This document shows positions 17,784 to 29,647 of a stretch of DNA of 64,000 bases, piece by piece. The stretch covers positions 2,329,001 through 2,393,000 of the forward strand of contig NZ_JANPVN010000001.1 of assembly GCF_026157085.1 (NCBI RefSeq), given 5' to 3'. The notes beneath the pieces were generated by a model. That model ran no database searches. It saw only the letters and a program-made list of their open reading frames with translations, and was not told where the DNA came from. A program made the translations under genes and the position numbers. Every line of letters starts with the position of its first letter. The stretch's first letter is position 1. The stretch is from Sphingomicrobium arenosum. Its GTDB lineage: Bacteria; Pseudomonadota; Alphaproteobacteria; Sphingomonadales; Sphingomonadaceae.

Positions 17784-18689
17784 TCAACCGCGTCCGCGCG
17801 TGCCGGTGCGGCCTTCCTTATAGGTCTTTTCGAGATATTCGATGATCTTGCCGGCAACGTCGATCTCGGTCGATTTCTCGAGGCCTTCGAGGCCGGGGGA
17901 GCTATTGACTTCCATCACCACCGGCCCCTGGTTGCCGCGCAGGATGTCGACGCCGCACACGCGCAGCCCCATCGTCTTGGCTGCAAGCGTGGCGGTCTTG
18001 CGCTCGATCGCGGTGATCTTGACCGGCTCGGCCGAACCGCCGCGATGGAGGTTGGAGCGGAAATCGCCCTCCTTGCCGGTGCGCTTCATCGCCGCGACGA
18101 CCTTGTCGCCGACGACGAAACAACGAACGTCCGATCCGCCTGCTTCCTTGATGAACTGTTGGGTGAGGATGTTGGTGCCCACGCCCGCAAAGGCTTGGAT
18201 AATCGATTCGGCCGCCTTCTGGGTCTCGCCCAGCACGACGCCGATGCCCTGCGTGCCCTCGAGCAGCTTGACCACGACCGGCGCGCCGCCCGCCATTTCG
18301 ATGATTTCCTCGGCGCGGCTGGTCTGGTGCGCGAAGACGGTGACGGGGAGGCCCACGCCCTTGCGCGCAAGGAGCTGCATCGAGCGCAGCTTGTCGCGGC
18401 TGCGGCTGATCGCGACGCTCTCGTTGAGGGGGAAGACGCCCATCATCTCGAACTGCCTGAGGACCGCGGTGCCGTAGAAGGTCACGCTCGCCCCGATGCG
18501 CGGGATCACCGCGTCATATTTGGGCAAATCCTCGCCCTTGTAGCGGATCGTCGGCTTGTTCGAGGTGATGTTGATGTAACAGCGCAGGTGATCGATGATG
18601 TCGATCTCGTGCCCCCGCTGCTCGGCCGCCTCGACGAGACGCTGGTGCGAATAGAGCTTGGCGTTGCGGCACAGCAGCGCGATTTTCAT
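17784..18689 (-). CDS. rimK: RimK-type ATP-grasp alpha-L-glutamate ligase
   Basis: A 301-residue ATP-grasp ligase of the RimK family, which adds glutamate residues to the C-terminus of ribosomal protein S6 or related targets. Recognisable parts are the N-terminal [17 protein letters not shown], the [11 protein letters not shown] segment, the ATP-grasp core [16 protein letters not shown] and the metal-binding [12 protein letters not shown] near residue 260. The start overlaps the stop of the upstream retropepsin-like gene by 4 bp. Confidence 0.93.
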   Translation of the reverse strand: MKIALLCRNAKLYSHQRLVEAAEQRGHEIDIIDHLRCYINITSNKPTIRYKGEDLPKYDAVIPRIGASVTFYGTAVLRQFEMMGVFPLNESVAISRSRDKLRSMQLLARKGVGLPVTVFAHQTSRAEEIIEMAGGAPVVVKLLEGTQGIGVVLGETQKAAESIIQAFAGVGTNILTQQFIKEAGGSDVRCFVVGDKVVAAMKRTGKEGDFRSNLHRGGSAEPVKITAIERKTATLAAKTMGLRVCGVDILRGNQGPVVMEVNSSPGLEGLEKSTEIDVAGKIIEYLEKTYKEGRTGTRGRG

Positions 18690-19135
18690 TGACGAATCCC
18701 CTTGGACGGCTTGTTACGAGTCGCGAATGACAATGCAGGATCAACGAGCCAGCGTCCATTGAGTGCCTGCCGCCCGATCAACATGCGAAACCCCATGGTG
18801 TCGCGGTTGGTCAGCGTCAATTCGATCGGATAGGTCGCATCGCCCATGGCGAGATCGACGGCGATGACGAAGCGGCGCTGCTTCATGCCGTTCGACGAGG
18901 TGATGACGCGGGTGTCGAGCAAAGGACATTCGCAGGCGATCTCGTCCATATCGTTCTTCTGCTCGGGATGGAGGTTGAAGCGGACGTGCTCGACGCCGTC
19001 TTTCTTGAAATGATGCACGTTCCAGGCGTGGATCGCGCTGGTCTTCGCGCCGGTGTCGATCTTGGCCTTGATCGCGGCCACGCCGAGGCCGGGCAGGGCA
19101 ACCCATTCGCGCCAGCCGACTATTCCACGATCCAT
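18686..19135 (-). CDS. Retropepsin-like protease of the RimB/DUF785 family
   Basis: A 149-residue protein of the family annotated as ATP-dependent zinc protease (Pfam Zn_protease, RimB-like). The [13 protein letters not shown] motif near residue 25 is an aspartic-protease-like active-site signature. In Pseudomonas a RimB of this family works with RimK to trim glutamate tails, and the 4-bp overlap with rimK here fits that partnership. It is divergent from fumC. Confidence 0.87.
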   Translation of the reverse strand: MDRGIVGWREWVALPGLGVAAIKAKIDTGAKTSAIHAWNVHHFKKDGVEHVRFNLHPEQKNDMDEIACECPLLDTRVITSSNGMKQRRFVIAVDLAMGDATYPIELTLTNRDTMGFRMLIGRQALNGRWLVDPALSFATRNKPSKGIRQ

Positions 19136-19205
19136 ATGCCTCGTCCCCTCGACAGTTGGCCCCCGCTTGGGCTAGCGCGCGCCCCAAAGTCAATTGGAGA
19201 GCATG

Positions 19206-20597
19206 ATGAGCGATTTCCGTATCGAGAGCGACAGCATCGGCGACATCGAGGTCCCGGCCTCGGCTTATTGGGGCGCGCAGACCCAGCGCAGTCTGGAGAA
19301 CTTCCCCTTCTCGGAGCGCGAGCGCATGCCGATGGGGATCGTCAAGGCGCAGGCCATCGTCAAGCAGGCCGCCGCGCGGGTCAATCGCAAGCATGGGCTC
19401 GACGAGGATCTCGCCGATGCGATGGAGGATGCCGCCCAGTCGATCATCAAGGGCGAGCGCGACGGCGAATTTCCGCTGACCATCTGGCAGACGGGCTCGG
19501 GCACGCAGACCAACATGAACGTCAACGAGGTGATCGCGGGCATCGCCAACGAGGCATTGAGCGGCCAGCGCGGCGGCAAGGAGCCGGTGCACCCCAACGA
19601 CCATGTCAACAAGTCGCAAAGCTCGAACGACAGCTTCCCGACCGCGCTCCACGTCTCGGCGGTGCTGGCGACCGAGAACGAGCTGTTTCCCGCGCTCGAC
19701 CGGCTCACTGCTTCGCTCGCCGCCAAGGCCAAGGAATTCGACCCGATCGTCAAGATCGGGCGCACCCATACGCAGGACGCCACCCCGCTCACGCTGGGTC
19801 AGGAGTTCTCGGGCTATGTCGCGCAGCTGGTGAGCGCTCGCAAACGCATCGAGGGGGCGATGAACGGGTCGCTTCGCAAGCTCGCCATCGGCGGCACCGC
19901 GGTCGGCACCGGCCTCAATGCGCCCGACCATTGGGCCGAGGACATGGCGAGCGCGATCAGCGACATCGCCGGCACCAAGTTCGAGAGCGCGCCCAACAAG
20001 TTCGCCGAACTGGCGGCCAAGGACGGCATGGTCTTCTACCACGGCGCGCTCAACAGCCTCGCGGTGGGCTTGAACAAGATCGCCAACGACATCCGCTTCC
20101 TCGGCTCGGGCCCGCGCTCGGGGCTGGGCGAACTCTCGCTGCCCGCCAATGAGCCGGGCTCCTCGATCATGCCGGGCAAGGTCAATCCGACCCAGAACGA
20201 GATGCTGACGATGGTCGCCGCGCAGGTCATGGGCAACCAGCAGGCGGTCACCATCGGCGGGGCGCAGGGGCATTTCGAACTCAATGTCTTCATGCCGCTC
20301 ATCGGCTCGAACGTCTTGCGCTCGATCGAGCTGATGGCGACGGGTATGGTCAGCTTTGCCGAACGCTGCGTCGACGGCATCGAGGCCAACGAAGAGCGCA
20401 TCAAGGAGCTGGTCGACCGCTCGCTCATGCTGGTGACCGCGCTGGCGCCCGAGATCGGGTACGATAATGCCGCCGCCATCGCCAAGCATGCGCACAAGAA
20501 GGGCCAGACGCTGAAGGAGGCGGGCCTCGAACTGGGGCTGGTCGATGAAGAGACCTTCGACCGCGTCGTGCGTCCCGAGACGATGATCGGGCGCTAG
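19206..20597 (+). CDS. fumC: Class II fumarate hydratase
   Basis: A 463-residue fumarase of the iron-independent class, converting fumarate to malate in the citric acid cycle. The superfamily signature GSSIMPGKVNP near residue 317 and the GSGTQTNMNVNEV region near 100 are intact, and the length is standard. The second ATG (19206) is used since GGAGA lies five bases upstream; the ATG at 19203 is adjacent. It converges with the marR gene, overlapping by 4 bp. Confidence 0.96.
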   Translation: MSDFRIESDSIGDIEVPASAYWGAQTQRSLENFPFSERERMPMGIVKAQAIVKQAAARVNRKHGLDEDLADAMEDAAQSIIKGERDGEFPLTIWQTGSGTQTNMNVNEVIAGIANEALSGQRGGKEPVHPNDHVNKSQSSNDSFPTALHVSAVLATENELFPALDRLTASLAAKAKEFDPIVKIGRTHTQDATPLTLGQEFSGYVAQLVSARKRIEGAMNGSLRKLAIGGTAVGTGLNAPDHWAEDMASAISDIAGTKFESAPNKFAELAAKDGMVFYHGALNSLAVGLNKIANDIRFLGSGPRSGLGELSLPANEPGSSIMPGKVNPTQNEMLTMVAAQVMGNQQAVTIGGAQGHFELNVFMPLIGSNVLRSIELMATGMVSFAERCVDGIEANEERIKELVDRSLMLVTALAPEIGYDNAAAIAKHAHKKGQTLKEAGLELGLVDEETFDRVVRPETMIGR

Positions 20598-21094
20598 GCG
20601 TTCTTCGTCGCGGCGCGTTCCTCGGCCGCGCGGCCCTGCAGCGACTGGCGGTCGAGAGCGTCCTCGAGCGCGTCGATCGCCGCCATCAGGCCGGGCACCT
20701 CGGCGACCAGCGCGGCGGTGGCGCGCTGGTCGGCCTCCCATGTCGGCGCAAGACGCCGCACCACCGCCTCGCCCTCGGCGGTGAGGCGCAGGAGGCGGCG
20801 GCGCGCGTCCTCGGGGTCGGCCACGCCCTCGATCAGGCCCGCGCGTTCGAGCGCGCGGCGGGTCTCGCTGACCGAGGCATGGGTGATGCCGAGCCGTGCG
20901 GCGATGTCGCCGACGGTCGCTTGCCCAAGCAGGCGCAACTGGTTGACGATGCCGAACCAGCGCTGGCTGAACGTGACGCCGAGGTCGCGATAGATGGCGT
21001 CGGCCTCGCGATCGATCCGTTCTGACAGGCGGCGCAGTCGCCCGCCGAGCGCCTCACCGCCCGCTTCACGCAAATAGTCGCTTTCACCCGCCAT
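20594..21094 (-). CDS. MarR family transcriptional regulator
   Basis: A 166-residue winged-helix regulator with the MarR helix-turn-helix (TVGDIAARLGITHASVSETR) near residues 60-80 and a wing at ADPEDARRRLLRLT. AGGAGG lies seven bases upstream of the start. A perfect 18-bp palindrome sits 18 bp before its start codon and 26 bp before the divergent S41 peptidase, which suggests autoregulation and control of that neighbour. Confidence 0.9.
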   Translation of the reverse strand: MAGESDYLREAGGEALGGRLRRLSERIDREADAIYRDLGVTFSQRWFGIVNQLRLLGQATVGDIAARLGITHASVSETRRALERAGLIEGVADPEDARRRLLRLTAEGEAVVRRLAPTWEADQRATAALVAEVPGLMAAIDALEDALDRQSLQGRAAEERAATKNA

Positions 21095-21112
21095 TGACCT
21101 GCCTCCTGATAA

Positions 21113-21130
21113 TATGTAGGCGCCTACATA
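21113..21130. promoter_or_regulatory. Palindromic operator, probably for the MarR regulator
   Basis: TATGTAGGCGCCTACATA is a perfect 18-bp inverted repeat set in an AT-rich context between the divergent marR and S41 peptidase starts. Position, symmetry and length fit a MarR dimer site. Confidence 0.75.
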
Positions 21131-21156
21131 ATTTATCGGACAGGATATGTGAACCC

Positions 21157-22110
21157 ATGATCTCGATTCTCCTGGCTGCCCTCGCAGGCTCCGCCCTTCC
21201 CGCCGACGCCGAGGCGACCTGCATTGATGCCGGGCCGACCATGCACGCCGTCGCCGACGCGCTGCGCAGCCGCTACGTCATCATCGACAAGGGGGCGGAG
21301 GCGGCGACGCGGATCGAGCAGCGCGTGGCGAGCGGGCAGTTCGACCGGATTTGCGGGGCGCCGGACGAGCGCGCGCGCACGCTCACGACCGGATTGCGCT
21401 TCCTGCTCCCCGACCAGCATTTGCGGATCGCCGCGGGCGCGCCGCAGGATCCCGACCCGCCCGCCGAGGCACCGCAAGACGCGCTCGAATATGGGCTCGG
21501 GATCGGCGAGGTGTCGCGCCTGCCGGGCGGCATCGGCTACCTTCGCATCGCGGCCTGGCTGCCCGTCGAATGGGTGCGCCCGCGCCTCGAATCGGCGCTC
21601 GACCTGCTGCGCGGCAGCAAGGCGATCATCATCGACGTGCGCGGCAATGGTGGGGGCGATGGCAATACGATGAACCTCGTGGCGCGCAGCTTCCTGCCCG
21701 CCGGCGCGCCGCAGACGCTGGTCGGCATGGACCGCAGCGGCGCGCCTCACGATTATATCGAGCCCGCCGAGCCTGCATGGGTGCGCTTCGCCTCCGACCT
21801 GCCGCTCGCGGTGATCATCGACGGCGATTCGGCGTCCGCCTCGGAGGCGCTGGCCTTCATTCTCCAGCAGGAAAAGCGCGCGACCATCGTCGGGCGACGC
21901 TCGGCGGGGGCGGCCTATGCGGTGATGGATGCGGTGGTGCTGCCCGGCGATTTCGCGCTCTATCTGCCCGAATATCGCGGGGTGAGCCGTTATGACGGCA
22001 GCGACTGGGAAGGTGGCGGCGTGGTCCCCGACGTCTGGGCCGGGGCGGGCGAAGAGAAGCTGACTGCCTGGGAGGTGCTGCGCGCCGCCACCGCGCCCGA
22101 CACCGACTGA
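21157..22110 (+). CDS. S41 family peptidase, secreted
   Basis: A 317-residue C-terminal-processing-type serine peptidase (S41, tail-specific protease superfamily). It has a short signal peptide (ISILLAALAGSALPADAEA). The core contains KAIIIDVRGNGGGDGN near residue 162 and the nucleophile region DSASASEALAFIL near 227, followed by a GRRSAGAA stretch. No PDZ domain is evident. The ATG at 21157 is chosen by the signal peptide. It is divergent from a MarR regulator across a palindromic operator and is probably induced when that repressor is released. Confidence 0.87.
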   Translation: MISILLAALAGSALPADAEATCIDAGPTMHAVADALRSRYVIIDKGAEAATRIEQRVASGQFDRICGAPDERARTLTTGLRFLLPDQHLRIAAGAPQDPDPPAEAPQDALEYGLGIGEVSRLPGGIGYLRIAAWLPVEWVRPRLESALDLLRGSKAIIIDVRGNGGGDGNTMNLVARSFLPAGAPQTLVGMDRSGAPHDYIEPAEPAWVRFASDLPLAVIIDGDSASASEALAFILQQEKRATIVGRRSAGAAYAVMDAVVLPGDFALYLPEYRGVSRYDGSDWEGGGVVPDVWAGAGEEKLTAWEVLRAATAPDTD

Positions 22111-22277
22111 TCGCGCCCCGTCGGCGCCGTTAAACGCGTTAACAGGCAGGCTTAACGATCAGTTGTTGCGCGGCGTCGGCCAACCGACAGGCCTGTTCAT
22201 TTGCCTGCCAGCGCCTCTCTGTCATTGTTTCAAAACGGAACAACGACGGGGGCGCTTCAACAGCATCCCCGCACGAG

Positions 22278-22841
22278 ATGGGGTGGGGACCTTTGAAAAA
22301 ACGGATGATGCCGGCGCTTGCCGGAACGATGCTTGGCGCCATGACGATGCTGGGCAGCGCGCCCGCGATGGCAGCGGACAGCCAGGCGCAGGCGGCCACG
22401 GTGGCAGCGAGCGCGACCATGGCCGCTACGCCGAGCCCGCGCGCCTATGTCGATGTCGCGGCCTCGGCGGCGCTCTATTCGGTCGAGGCGGCGCGGCTTG
22501 CCAAGACCCGTGCGCGCAGCGCTGCGGTGCGCAATTTCGCCAAGAGCCAGGAAGCGAGTGGCTTCGGCATCGGTGGGCAGTTGAGCTGGGCCGGGCGGCG
22601 CGTCGATGCGCTGCCAGGCAATCGGCTGACGCGGACCCACCAGGTCATGCTCGACCGGCTGCGGCGCGCGCGCGATTTCGACGCGACCTATCTCGCCCAG
22701 CAGCGCGACCTCATCGAGACCATGCGGACCTTCCATGCGAGCTATGCGCGCAGCGGCGGGTCGGCCACGCTGCGCCCGGTGGCGCAGTTCGGCGCGCGGC
22801 GCATGGCGGCGCAGGCGGCGGCATTGCGGCTGGTCGACTAG
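22278..22841 (+). CDS. DUF4142 domain protein, periplasmic
   Basis: A 187-residue DUF4142 protein, a four-helix-bundle family related to ferritin-like domains and of unknown function. A signal peptide (cleavage near APAMA-A) precedes the conserved YVDVAASAALYSVEAARLA helix and the DFDATYLAQQRDLIETM helix. It is paralogous to the next gene. The start is uncertain: the ATG at 22278 lacks a good ribosome site, and a TTG at 22293 giving LKKRMM is an alternative. Confidence 0.82.
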   Translation: MGWGPLKKRMMPALAGTMLGAMTMLGSAPAMAADSQAQAATVAASATMAATPSPRAYVDVAASAALYSVEAARLAKTRARSAAVRNFAKSQEASGFGIGGQLSWAGRRVDALPGNRLTRTHQVMLDRLRRARDFDATYLAQQRDLIETMRTFHASYARSGGSATLRPVAQFGARRMAAQAAALRLVD

Positions 22842-22903
22842 GACGCGCTTGCCCCCCGCCGCCATGCCGATAGGATGGCGCTTGTTGCGAGGGGGGATGA
22901 TCG

Positions 22904-23428
22904 ATGAGGAAATTGCTGGTTCTGGGCGCAGGCGCGCTGATGCTGTCGGGCTGTGCGGGCGGCGGGACGAGCGCGCCCAGCGCGCCGGTCGCGGCGGCGG
23001 CGAGCCCCGCGATCCTGACCGCGGTCGCCTTCGTCGACGTGGCGGGCTCGGCGGCGCTTTATGCGGTCGAGGCGGCCAAGCTTGCGCAAGGGCGATCACG
23101 CGACCCGCAAGTGCGTGCGCTGGCGGCATTGCAGGGTGCCAATGGCGAGGGGATCGGCGGCCAGCTCAGCTATGCCGGGCGGCGGGTCAATGCGCTGCCC
23201 GACAATGTCATGACGCCCCAGCATGAAGCGATGCTCGAAGCGCTGCGCACGGCGAGCGATTTCGATGCGACCTATGTCGCGCAGCAGCAGGAGCTGGTGC
23301 CGGTCATGCGGCTGTTCCACCAGGATTATGCGGTGCGGGGCGGCTCGGCGACGCTGCGCCCGGTCGCCGAATTTTCGGCCGAGAAGCTGGCCGAGCAGCT
23401 ACGGGCGCTCGACGCGCTGAAAGATTGA
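22904..23428 (+). CDS. DUF4142 domain lipoprotein
   Basis: A 174-residue paralog of the preceding protein, but with a lipoprotein signal (KLLVLGAGALMLSGC, lipobox LSGC) instead of a cleaved signal peptide. The core repeats the FVDVAGSAALYAVEAAKLA, FDATYVAQQQELVPVM and GGSATLRPVAEF segments. A GGGGGA run precedes the ATG. The pair looks like a tandem duplication placing the same domain in two locations: free in the periplasm and anchored to a membrane. Confidence 0.85.
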   Translation: MRKLLVLGAGALMLSGCAGGGTSAPSAPVAAAASPAILTAVAFVDVAGSAALYAVEAAKLAQGRSRDPQVRALAALQGANGEGIGGQLSYAGRRVNALPDNVMTPQHEAMLEALRTASDFDATYVAQQQELVPVMRLFHQDYAVRGGSATLRPVAEFSAEKLAEQLRALDALKD

Positions 23429-23597
23429 GCTAGACGCTTTGGGGGGCTGGCCGCAGGGCGCGGCCCGTTGATCGACCGGCTCGGAGCCTTTCGCATCGCC
23501 CACGCTTTGCCTCTTTGAAAGCATGGTGCTAGGGCGCGGCGCATATCGCGCGCGCCCCCGTGCGCGTCAAAAGATTCGAACCCAAAGAGGAGCCTCC

Positions 23598-26273
<2,676 letters not shown>

Positions 26274-26275
26274 CG

Positions 26276-26695
26276 ATGACCTTGTGGCGCCTCGCTCCTG
26301 CCTGCCTTCTCCTCGCCGCCTGCGGTGAAGGGGAGGGGGCGGGCGAGGCGCCCGCCATCGCCGAAGCGCAGATCGCGGCCCCGGTCGTCGCCCTGTCGGC
26401 GGCCCAAGCCGCGGCCATGCTGGAGGCCCCCGAGCCGCCGACCTTCATCGACGTGCGCACGCCAGAGGAATGGGCCGAGGGTCATGTCGCGGGCGCGCGG
26501 CTCATGCCGCTCGCGGACTTCGATCCGGCCGCGCTCGATGGCGAGAATGTCGTGCTCTACTGTCGCTCGGGCCGTCGCTCGCTCGAGGCCGCGACCATGC
26601 TGGCCGAGCATCGCGGCGAGACGGTCGCGCATATGGACGGCGGCTTCATCGCTTGGGACGAAGCGGGCTTTCCCACCGAGATCCCGACCTCCTGA
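26276..26695 (+). CDS. Rhodanese-like domain lipoprotein
   Basis: A 139-residue protein with a lipoprotein signal (LAPACLLLAAC) and a single rhodanese domain. The domain has the FIDVRTPEEWAEGHV CH2A motif and an active-site loop YCRSGRRS with the persulfide-forming cysteine near residue 100. It probably transfers sulfur or reduces thiols in the periplasm. The two-base gap after acnA implies co-transcription. The functional link to aconitase is only suggested by position. Confidence 0.88.
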   Translation: MTLWRLAPACLLLAACGEGEGAGEAPAIAEAQIAAPVVALSAAQAAAMLEAPEPPTFIDVRTPEEWAEGHVAGARLMPLADFDPAALDGENVVLYCRSGRRSLEAATMLAEHRGETVAHMDGGFIAWDEAGFPTEIPTS

Positions 26696-26697
26696 CC

Positions 26698-26780
26698 GTT
26701 ATCCCGGCGAAGGCAGGGATCCAGGTCCTGGCCAATATACTAAATGGCATGGGCCCCAGCCTTCGCTGGGGCGCCGTCAG
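26698..26780. repeat. REP-like palindromic repeat between convergent genes
   Basis: Two hairpins lie in the space between the rhodanese and TonB receptor genes: ATCCCGGC/GCAGGGAT (one mismatch) at 26701-26720 and a perfect 8-bp GCCCCAGC/GCTGGGGC with a CTTC loop at 26753-26772. The sequence resembles the short palindromic repeats with GGCGAAGG cores that are dispersed in many sphingomonad genomes (from memory). It may also act as a terminator. Confidence 0.6.
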
Positions 26781-28750
26781 GGCGTCAGCACCACCCCCAG
26801 CCAGACGGTTCGGCCGCGGGCGCGTTCGCGCGACCCGTCGCTGGCGATGTCGCTCAAGATCTCCGCATCGGTGAGATTCTCGGCACGCAGTTCGAGCGCG
26901 ACCTTCTCGTGCGCGGCGAGGCGGGCATAGGCATCGAGGCTGAGGGCGGCGGAGAGCGCGACCGTATTGGCCAGATCGTCATAGCGCGCACCGTCGAGGC
27001 GGGCGGTAAGGGCGAGGCGGTGGCCGTTCTCGCTCCAGCCGCCGGTCAGGCTGCCCGAATGGCGCGGCGCCTGGACGGGGCGGTTGCCATGGAAGGCGGC
27101 GGCATCGCCCGAGGCGTCGAGCCGGGCGTCGGCGAAACCGTAGAGAAGGCGTAAATCGACGCTGCCATCCTGCCAGCCCGCATCCAGTTCGATCCCGCGG
27201 CTGGTGATGCCATCCACGTTCAAACGCTGCGAATAGGTGCCCGCGCCCGACACGAAACCGACGCCGGGAAACTGGCCCGGCCCGGTGGCGAGGGGGACGT
27301 TGGTGATCGCCTGATCGAGCCGCTGCCAGAAGAGCGTCGCGCCGAGCGTGATCGCGCCTTCGTCGTAACGCGCGCCGAGGTCGACGCCGTGGCTCGTTTC
27401 GGGGTCGAGCGCCTCGTTGGCGGCGGTCGCATCGGCCCCGACGCGGAACGGGCGATAGAGTTCGTTCAGCGTCGGCAGGCGCCAGCCGCGATGCGCGGTG
27501 GCGAAGAAAGTTGTCGAGTTCGCGTCATGGCTGGCGGTGGCACGGCCCGACCATTGGGTCCCCGACCGGGCGGCGAAACTGCTGTCCTCGAGGCTGCTGT
27601 CGTCGGCGAGGGTGAAGGCGCGGCGATATCCCTCGCCGATGCGCCAGAAATCCACGCGCCCCGTGAGGTCGAGATCGACCGCGCCCGCGCTCGCGGCATA
27701 GCCCGCCGAGGCACCGACGATGCTGGTCGACCCGCCTGCGTTGCGTTCGCGCGTGGGGGCGCCGTCGACGAAGAAATAGCGTTCGGCGACGCTGGCCTCG
27801 CTGCGCCGCCAGCCTGCGCCGAGCGTCACGGTGCCGAGAGCGACCTTGCCTTCGACGCCGAGGCCCGTGGCGGGGACGTCATATTGGTCGAGGACGAGGC
27901 GCGTGGTGGCGCGCTCGTCGTCCAAGGCGGCGAAGCGCGTCTCGAAGGTGCGGTCCTGCCACCAGCCGGTGAGTTCGAAGGGCAGCGCGCCCTCGCGCTC
28001 GACGAGGCGCAGCGACAGATCGAGACCGCGCGCCTCATTGTCGCTGCCATCATAGCCGCGGTCGCGCGCATCGGAGAAGAAAGCGACGCCCGCCTGCGCT
28101 TCCACGCCGCCGACGGGGTGGACGAAGCGCCAGCGGCTGGCGCGCTGTTCGGACTGGGCGGCGCGGTCGGCGGGGCCGCGATCCGCGGCGATGATCGGGA
28201 TCAGCCCGTCATCCTCGCGAAAGCTCGACATGGTCTGGAGGAAACCTTCGCCGATCTTGAGATGCCCGGCGTTGGACAGGTCCCAGCTGTCGCCGCCGCC
28301 CCAGGCGGCACGGATCGTGCGCGGGGTGCGCGCCAGCGTGTCGATCGCGATGGAGCCGGTCACCGCGCCGGGCTGCGCGGCCGCGCCGGGGGTGAGCGAC
28401 AGGCGGCGGATGGCGACGGGGTCGATGGCAGCGAAGTTGATCCAGCCGCCGAAGGGATCGGCTTGCGGCACGCCGTCCACGCTGAGCGCGACGCGGCTCG
28501 CCGCATTGCCGCCGAGCCCGCGCAGGGTGAGGCCCTGGCTGGTGGGATGGACCGAGCGCGCATCGGCGCGGCGAAAGGTGGCAAGGCCCGGCAGCCGGGT
28601 GAACAGTTCCTCGGCGCGCCCGCTGGCCAACGTGGCGGCATCATCCTCGTCGAGGATGACGGCGGCGGGCGGCGCGTCGGGGTCGAGCGGCGCGCCGGTG
28701 ACGATGATGGGCGCGTCCTGCGCGGCGAGAAGGAGGGCGAGGCTGATCAT
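26777..28750 (-). CDS. TonB-dependent receptor
   Basis: A 657-residue outer-membrane receptor with a very short signal peptide (ISLALLLAAQ), a plug domain (about 20-140) with LTLRGLGGNAASRVALSVDGVP, and a 22-strand-type barrel ending in aromatic and hydrophobic residues (WLGVVLTP). It would import a chelate or other ligand energised by TonB. The start at 28750 overlaps the YgfZ gene stop by 4 bp. The vitamin or siderophore substrate cannot be read; the size is in the BtuB range. Confidence 0.88.
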   Translation of the reverse strand: MISLALLLAAQDAPIIVTGAPLDPDAPPAAVILDEDDAATLASGRAEELFTRLPGLATFRRADARSVHPTSQGLTLRGLGGNAASRVALSVDGVPQADPFGGWINFAAIDPVAIRRLSLTPGAAAQPGAVTGSIAIDTLARTPRTIRAAWGGGDSWDLSNAGHLKIGEGFLQTMSSFREDDGLIPIIAADRGPADRAAQSEQRASRWRFVHPVGGVEAQAGVAFFSDARDRGYDGSDNEARGLDLSLRLVEREGALPFELTGWWQDRTFETRFAALDDERATTRLVLDQYDVPATGLGVEGKVALGTVTLGAGWRRSEASVAERYFFVDGAPTRERNAGGSTSIVGASAGYAASAGAVDLDLTGRVDFWRIGEGYRRAFTLADDSSLEDSSFAARSGTQWSGRATASHDANSTTFFATAHRGWRLPTLNELYRPFRVGADATAANEALDPETSHGVDLGARYDEGAITLGATLFWQRLDQAITNVPLATGPGQFPGVGFVSGAGTYSQRLNVDGITSRGIELDAGWQDGSVDLRLLYGFADARLDASGDAAAFHGNRPVQAPRHSGSLTGGWSENGHRLALTARLDGARYDDLANTVALSAALSLDAYARLAAHEKVALELRAENLTDAEILSDIASDGSRERARGRTVWLGVVLTP

Positions 28751-29445
28751 TTTGCGAGCGCGTCCTTGAGCCAATCGGGGAGGAGCGCACCCTCGGGGAC
28801 ATTGTCGATGCGGGCGTGGACGACCGAGAGGCCAAGGTTCGGATAGGAAATGCGCGCCTTGTCATGCTCGCCCTGGACGATGAACAGGCGGCGGTTGATC
28901 TTGGCGCGCCAGTTCATCCGCGCGGTATTTTCCTGGCCCACGAAACAACCCTTGTCGAAGGCGACGCCGTGCAATTCGGCGGCATTGCATTCGAGCCAGA
29001 GGAGGTCGCCCAATTCGCCATGGCCCTCGCAGATGTTGAGGCGCAGGCGATGCTCGACATAGCCGCTAGCGGGTTCGCTCGCGGGCGCGAGCCAGCGGCG
29101 GCCCATGGCCGGATGGCGCGGGTCGGCATGGCCCTCCTCGCCCGACGCGCTCCAATGCACGGCGAGGCTGTCGTCCAGCGCGATGTCGATCTTGCGGCGC
29201 AGGCGATACATGGCGAGGCGCTTGGCAAGCGCGTCGGCCTCGTCGGCGGCGACGTCGATGAGCACGTCTTCGCCGTCGACCCATGTGAAGAAGTCGGCGA
29301 TGGCCTTGCCCTGCGGGGTGAGAAGGCCCGACCAGCTCGGACCTTCGGGGGCGATGCGGTTGGTGACGAGCTTGTCGAGGAAGCCGTGCGGATCATCGCC
29401 CGAGAGGCGGAGGAGCGTGCGGTCGGTCAGGGTGGTTGCGGGCAT
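28747..29445 (-). CDS. ygfZ: YgfZ/GcvT-domain folate-binding protein
   Basis: A 232-residue, shorter alphaproteobacterial version of YgfZ (COG0354), a tetrahydrofolate-dependent factor that helps maintain or repair certain Fe-S enzymes. The diagnostic KGCFVGQE motif (usually KGCYVGQE) is near residue 167, and the N-terminal LSGDDPHGFLDKLVTNRI matches the GcvT-like fold. It overlaps the TonB receptor gene by 4 bp. Confidence 0.9.
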   Translation of the reverse strand: MPATTLTDRTLLRLSGDDPHGFLDKLVTNRIAPEGPSWSGLLTPQGKAIADFFTWVDGEDVLIDVAADEADALAKRLAMYRLRRKIDIALDDSLAVHWSASGEEGHADPRHPAMGRRWLAPASEPASGYVEHRLRLNICEGHGELGDLLWLECNAAELHGVAFDKGCFVGQENTARMNWRAKINRRLFIVQGEHDKARISYPNLGLSVVHARIDNVPEGALLPDWLKDALAK

Positions 29446-29647
29446 GCCAGCCTATCTAGGGAGCGCGGCCCGCGAAGGGAAGCGGGCGAAAAAGCTGTCC
29501 TACGCCCCCTCATCGCTGGTAGGCGGGGGGGCATGATGACCAGCCCCCTTCTTTCCTGCGTCGGACCGGTCCGCGCCGGCACCCCGACCCACCGTCAACT
29601 TTCTCAACTTGCAGAGGGGAAAACGTCCTACAGCGGGGGCTTCCGTC

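Noticed and set aside
22129..22156. GTTAA-N5-TTAAC palindrome and a further TTAAC after the S41 peptidase gene as a replication or CtrA element
   Set aside because: Spacing matches no known site and there is a single occurrence; probably chance in an AT-rich spacer.
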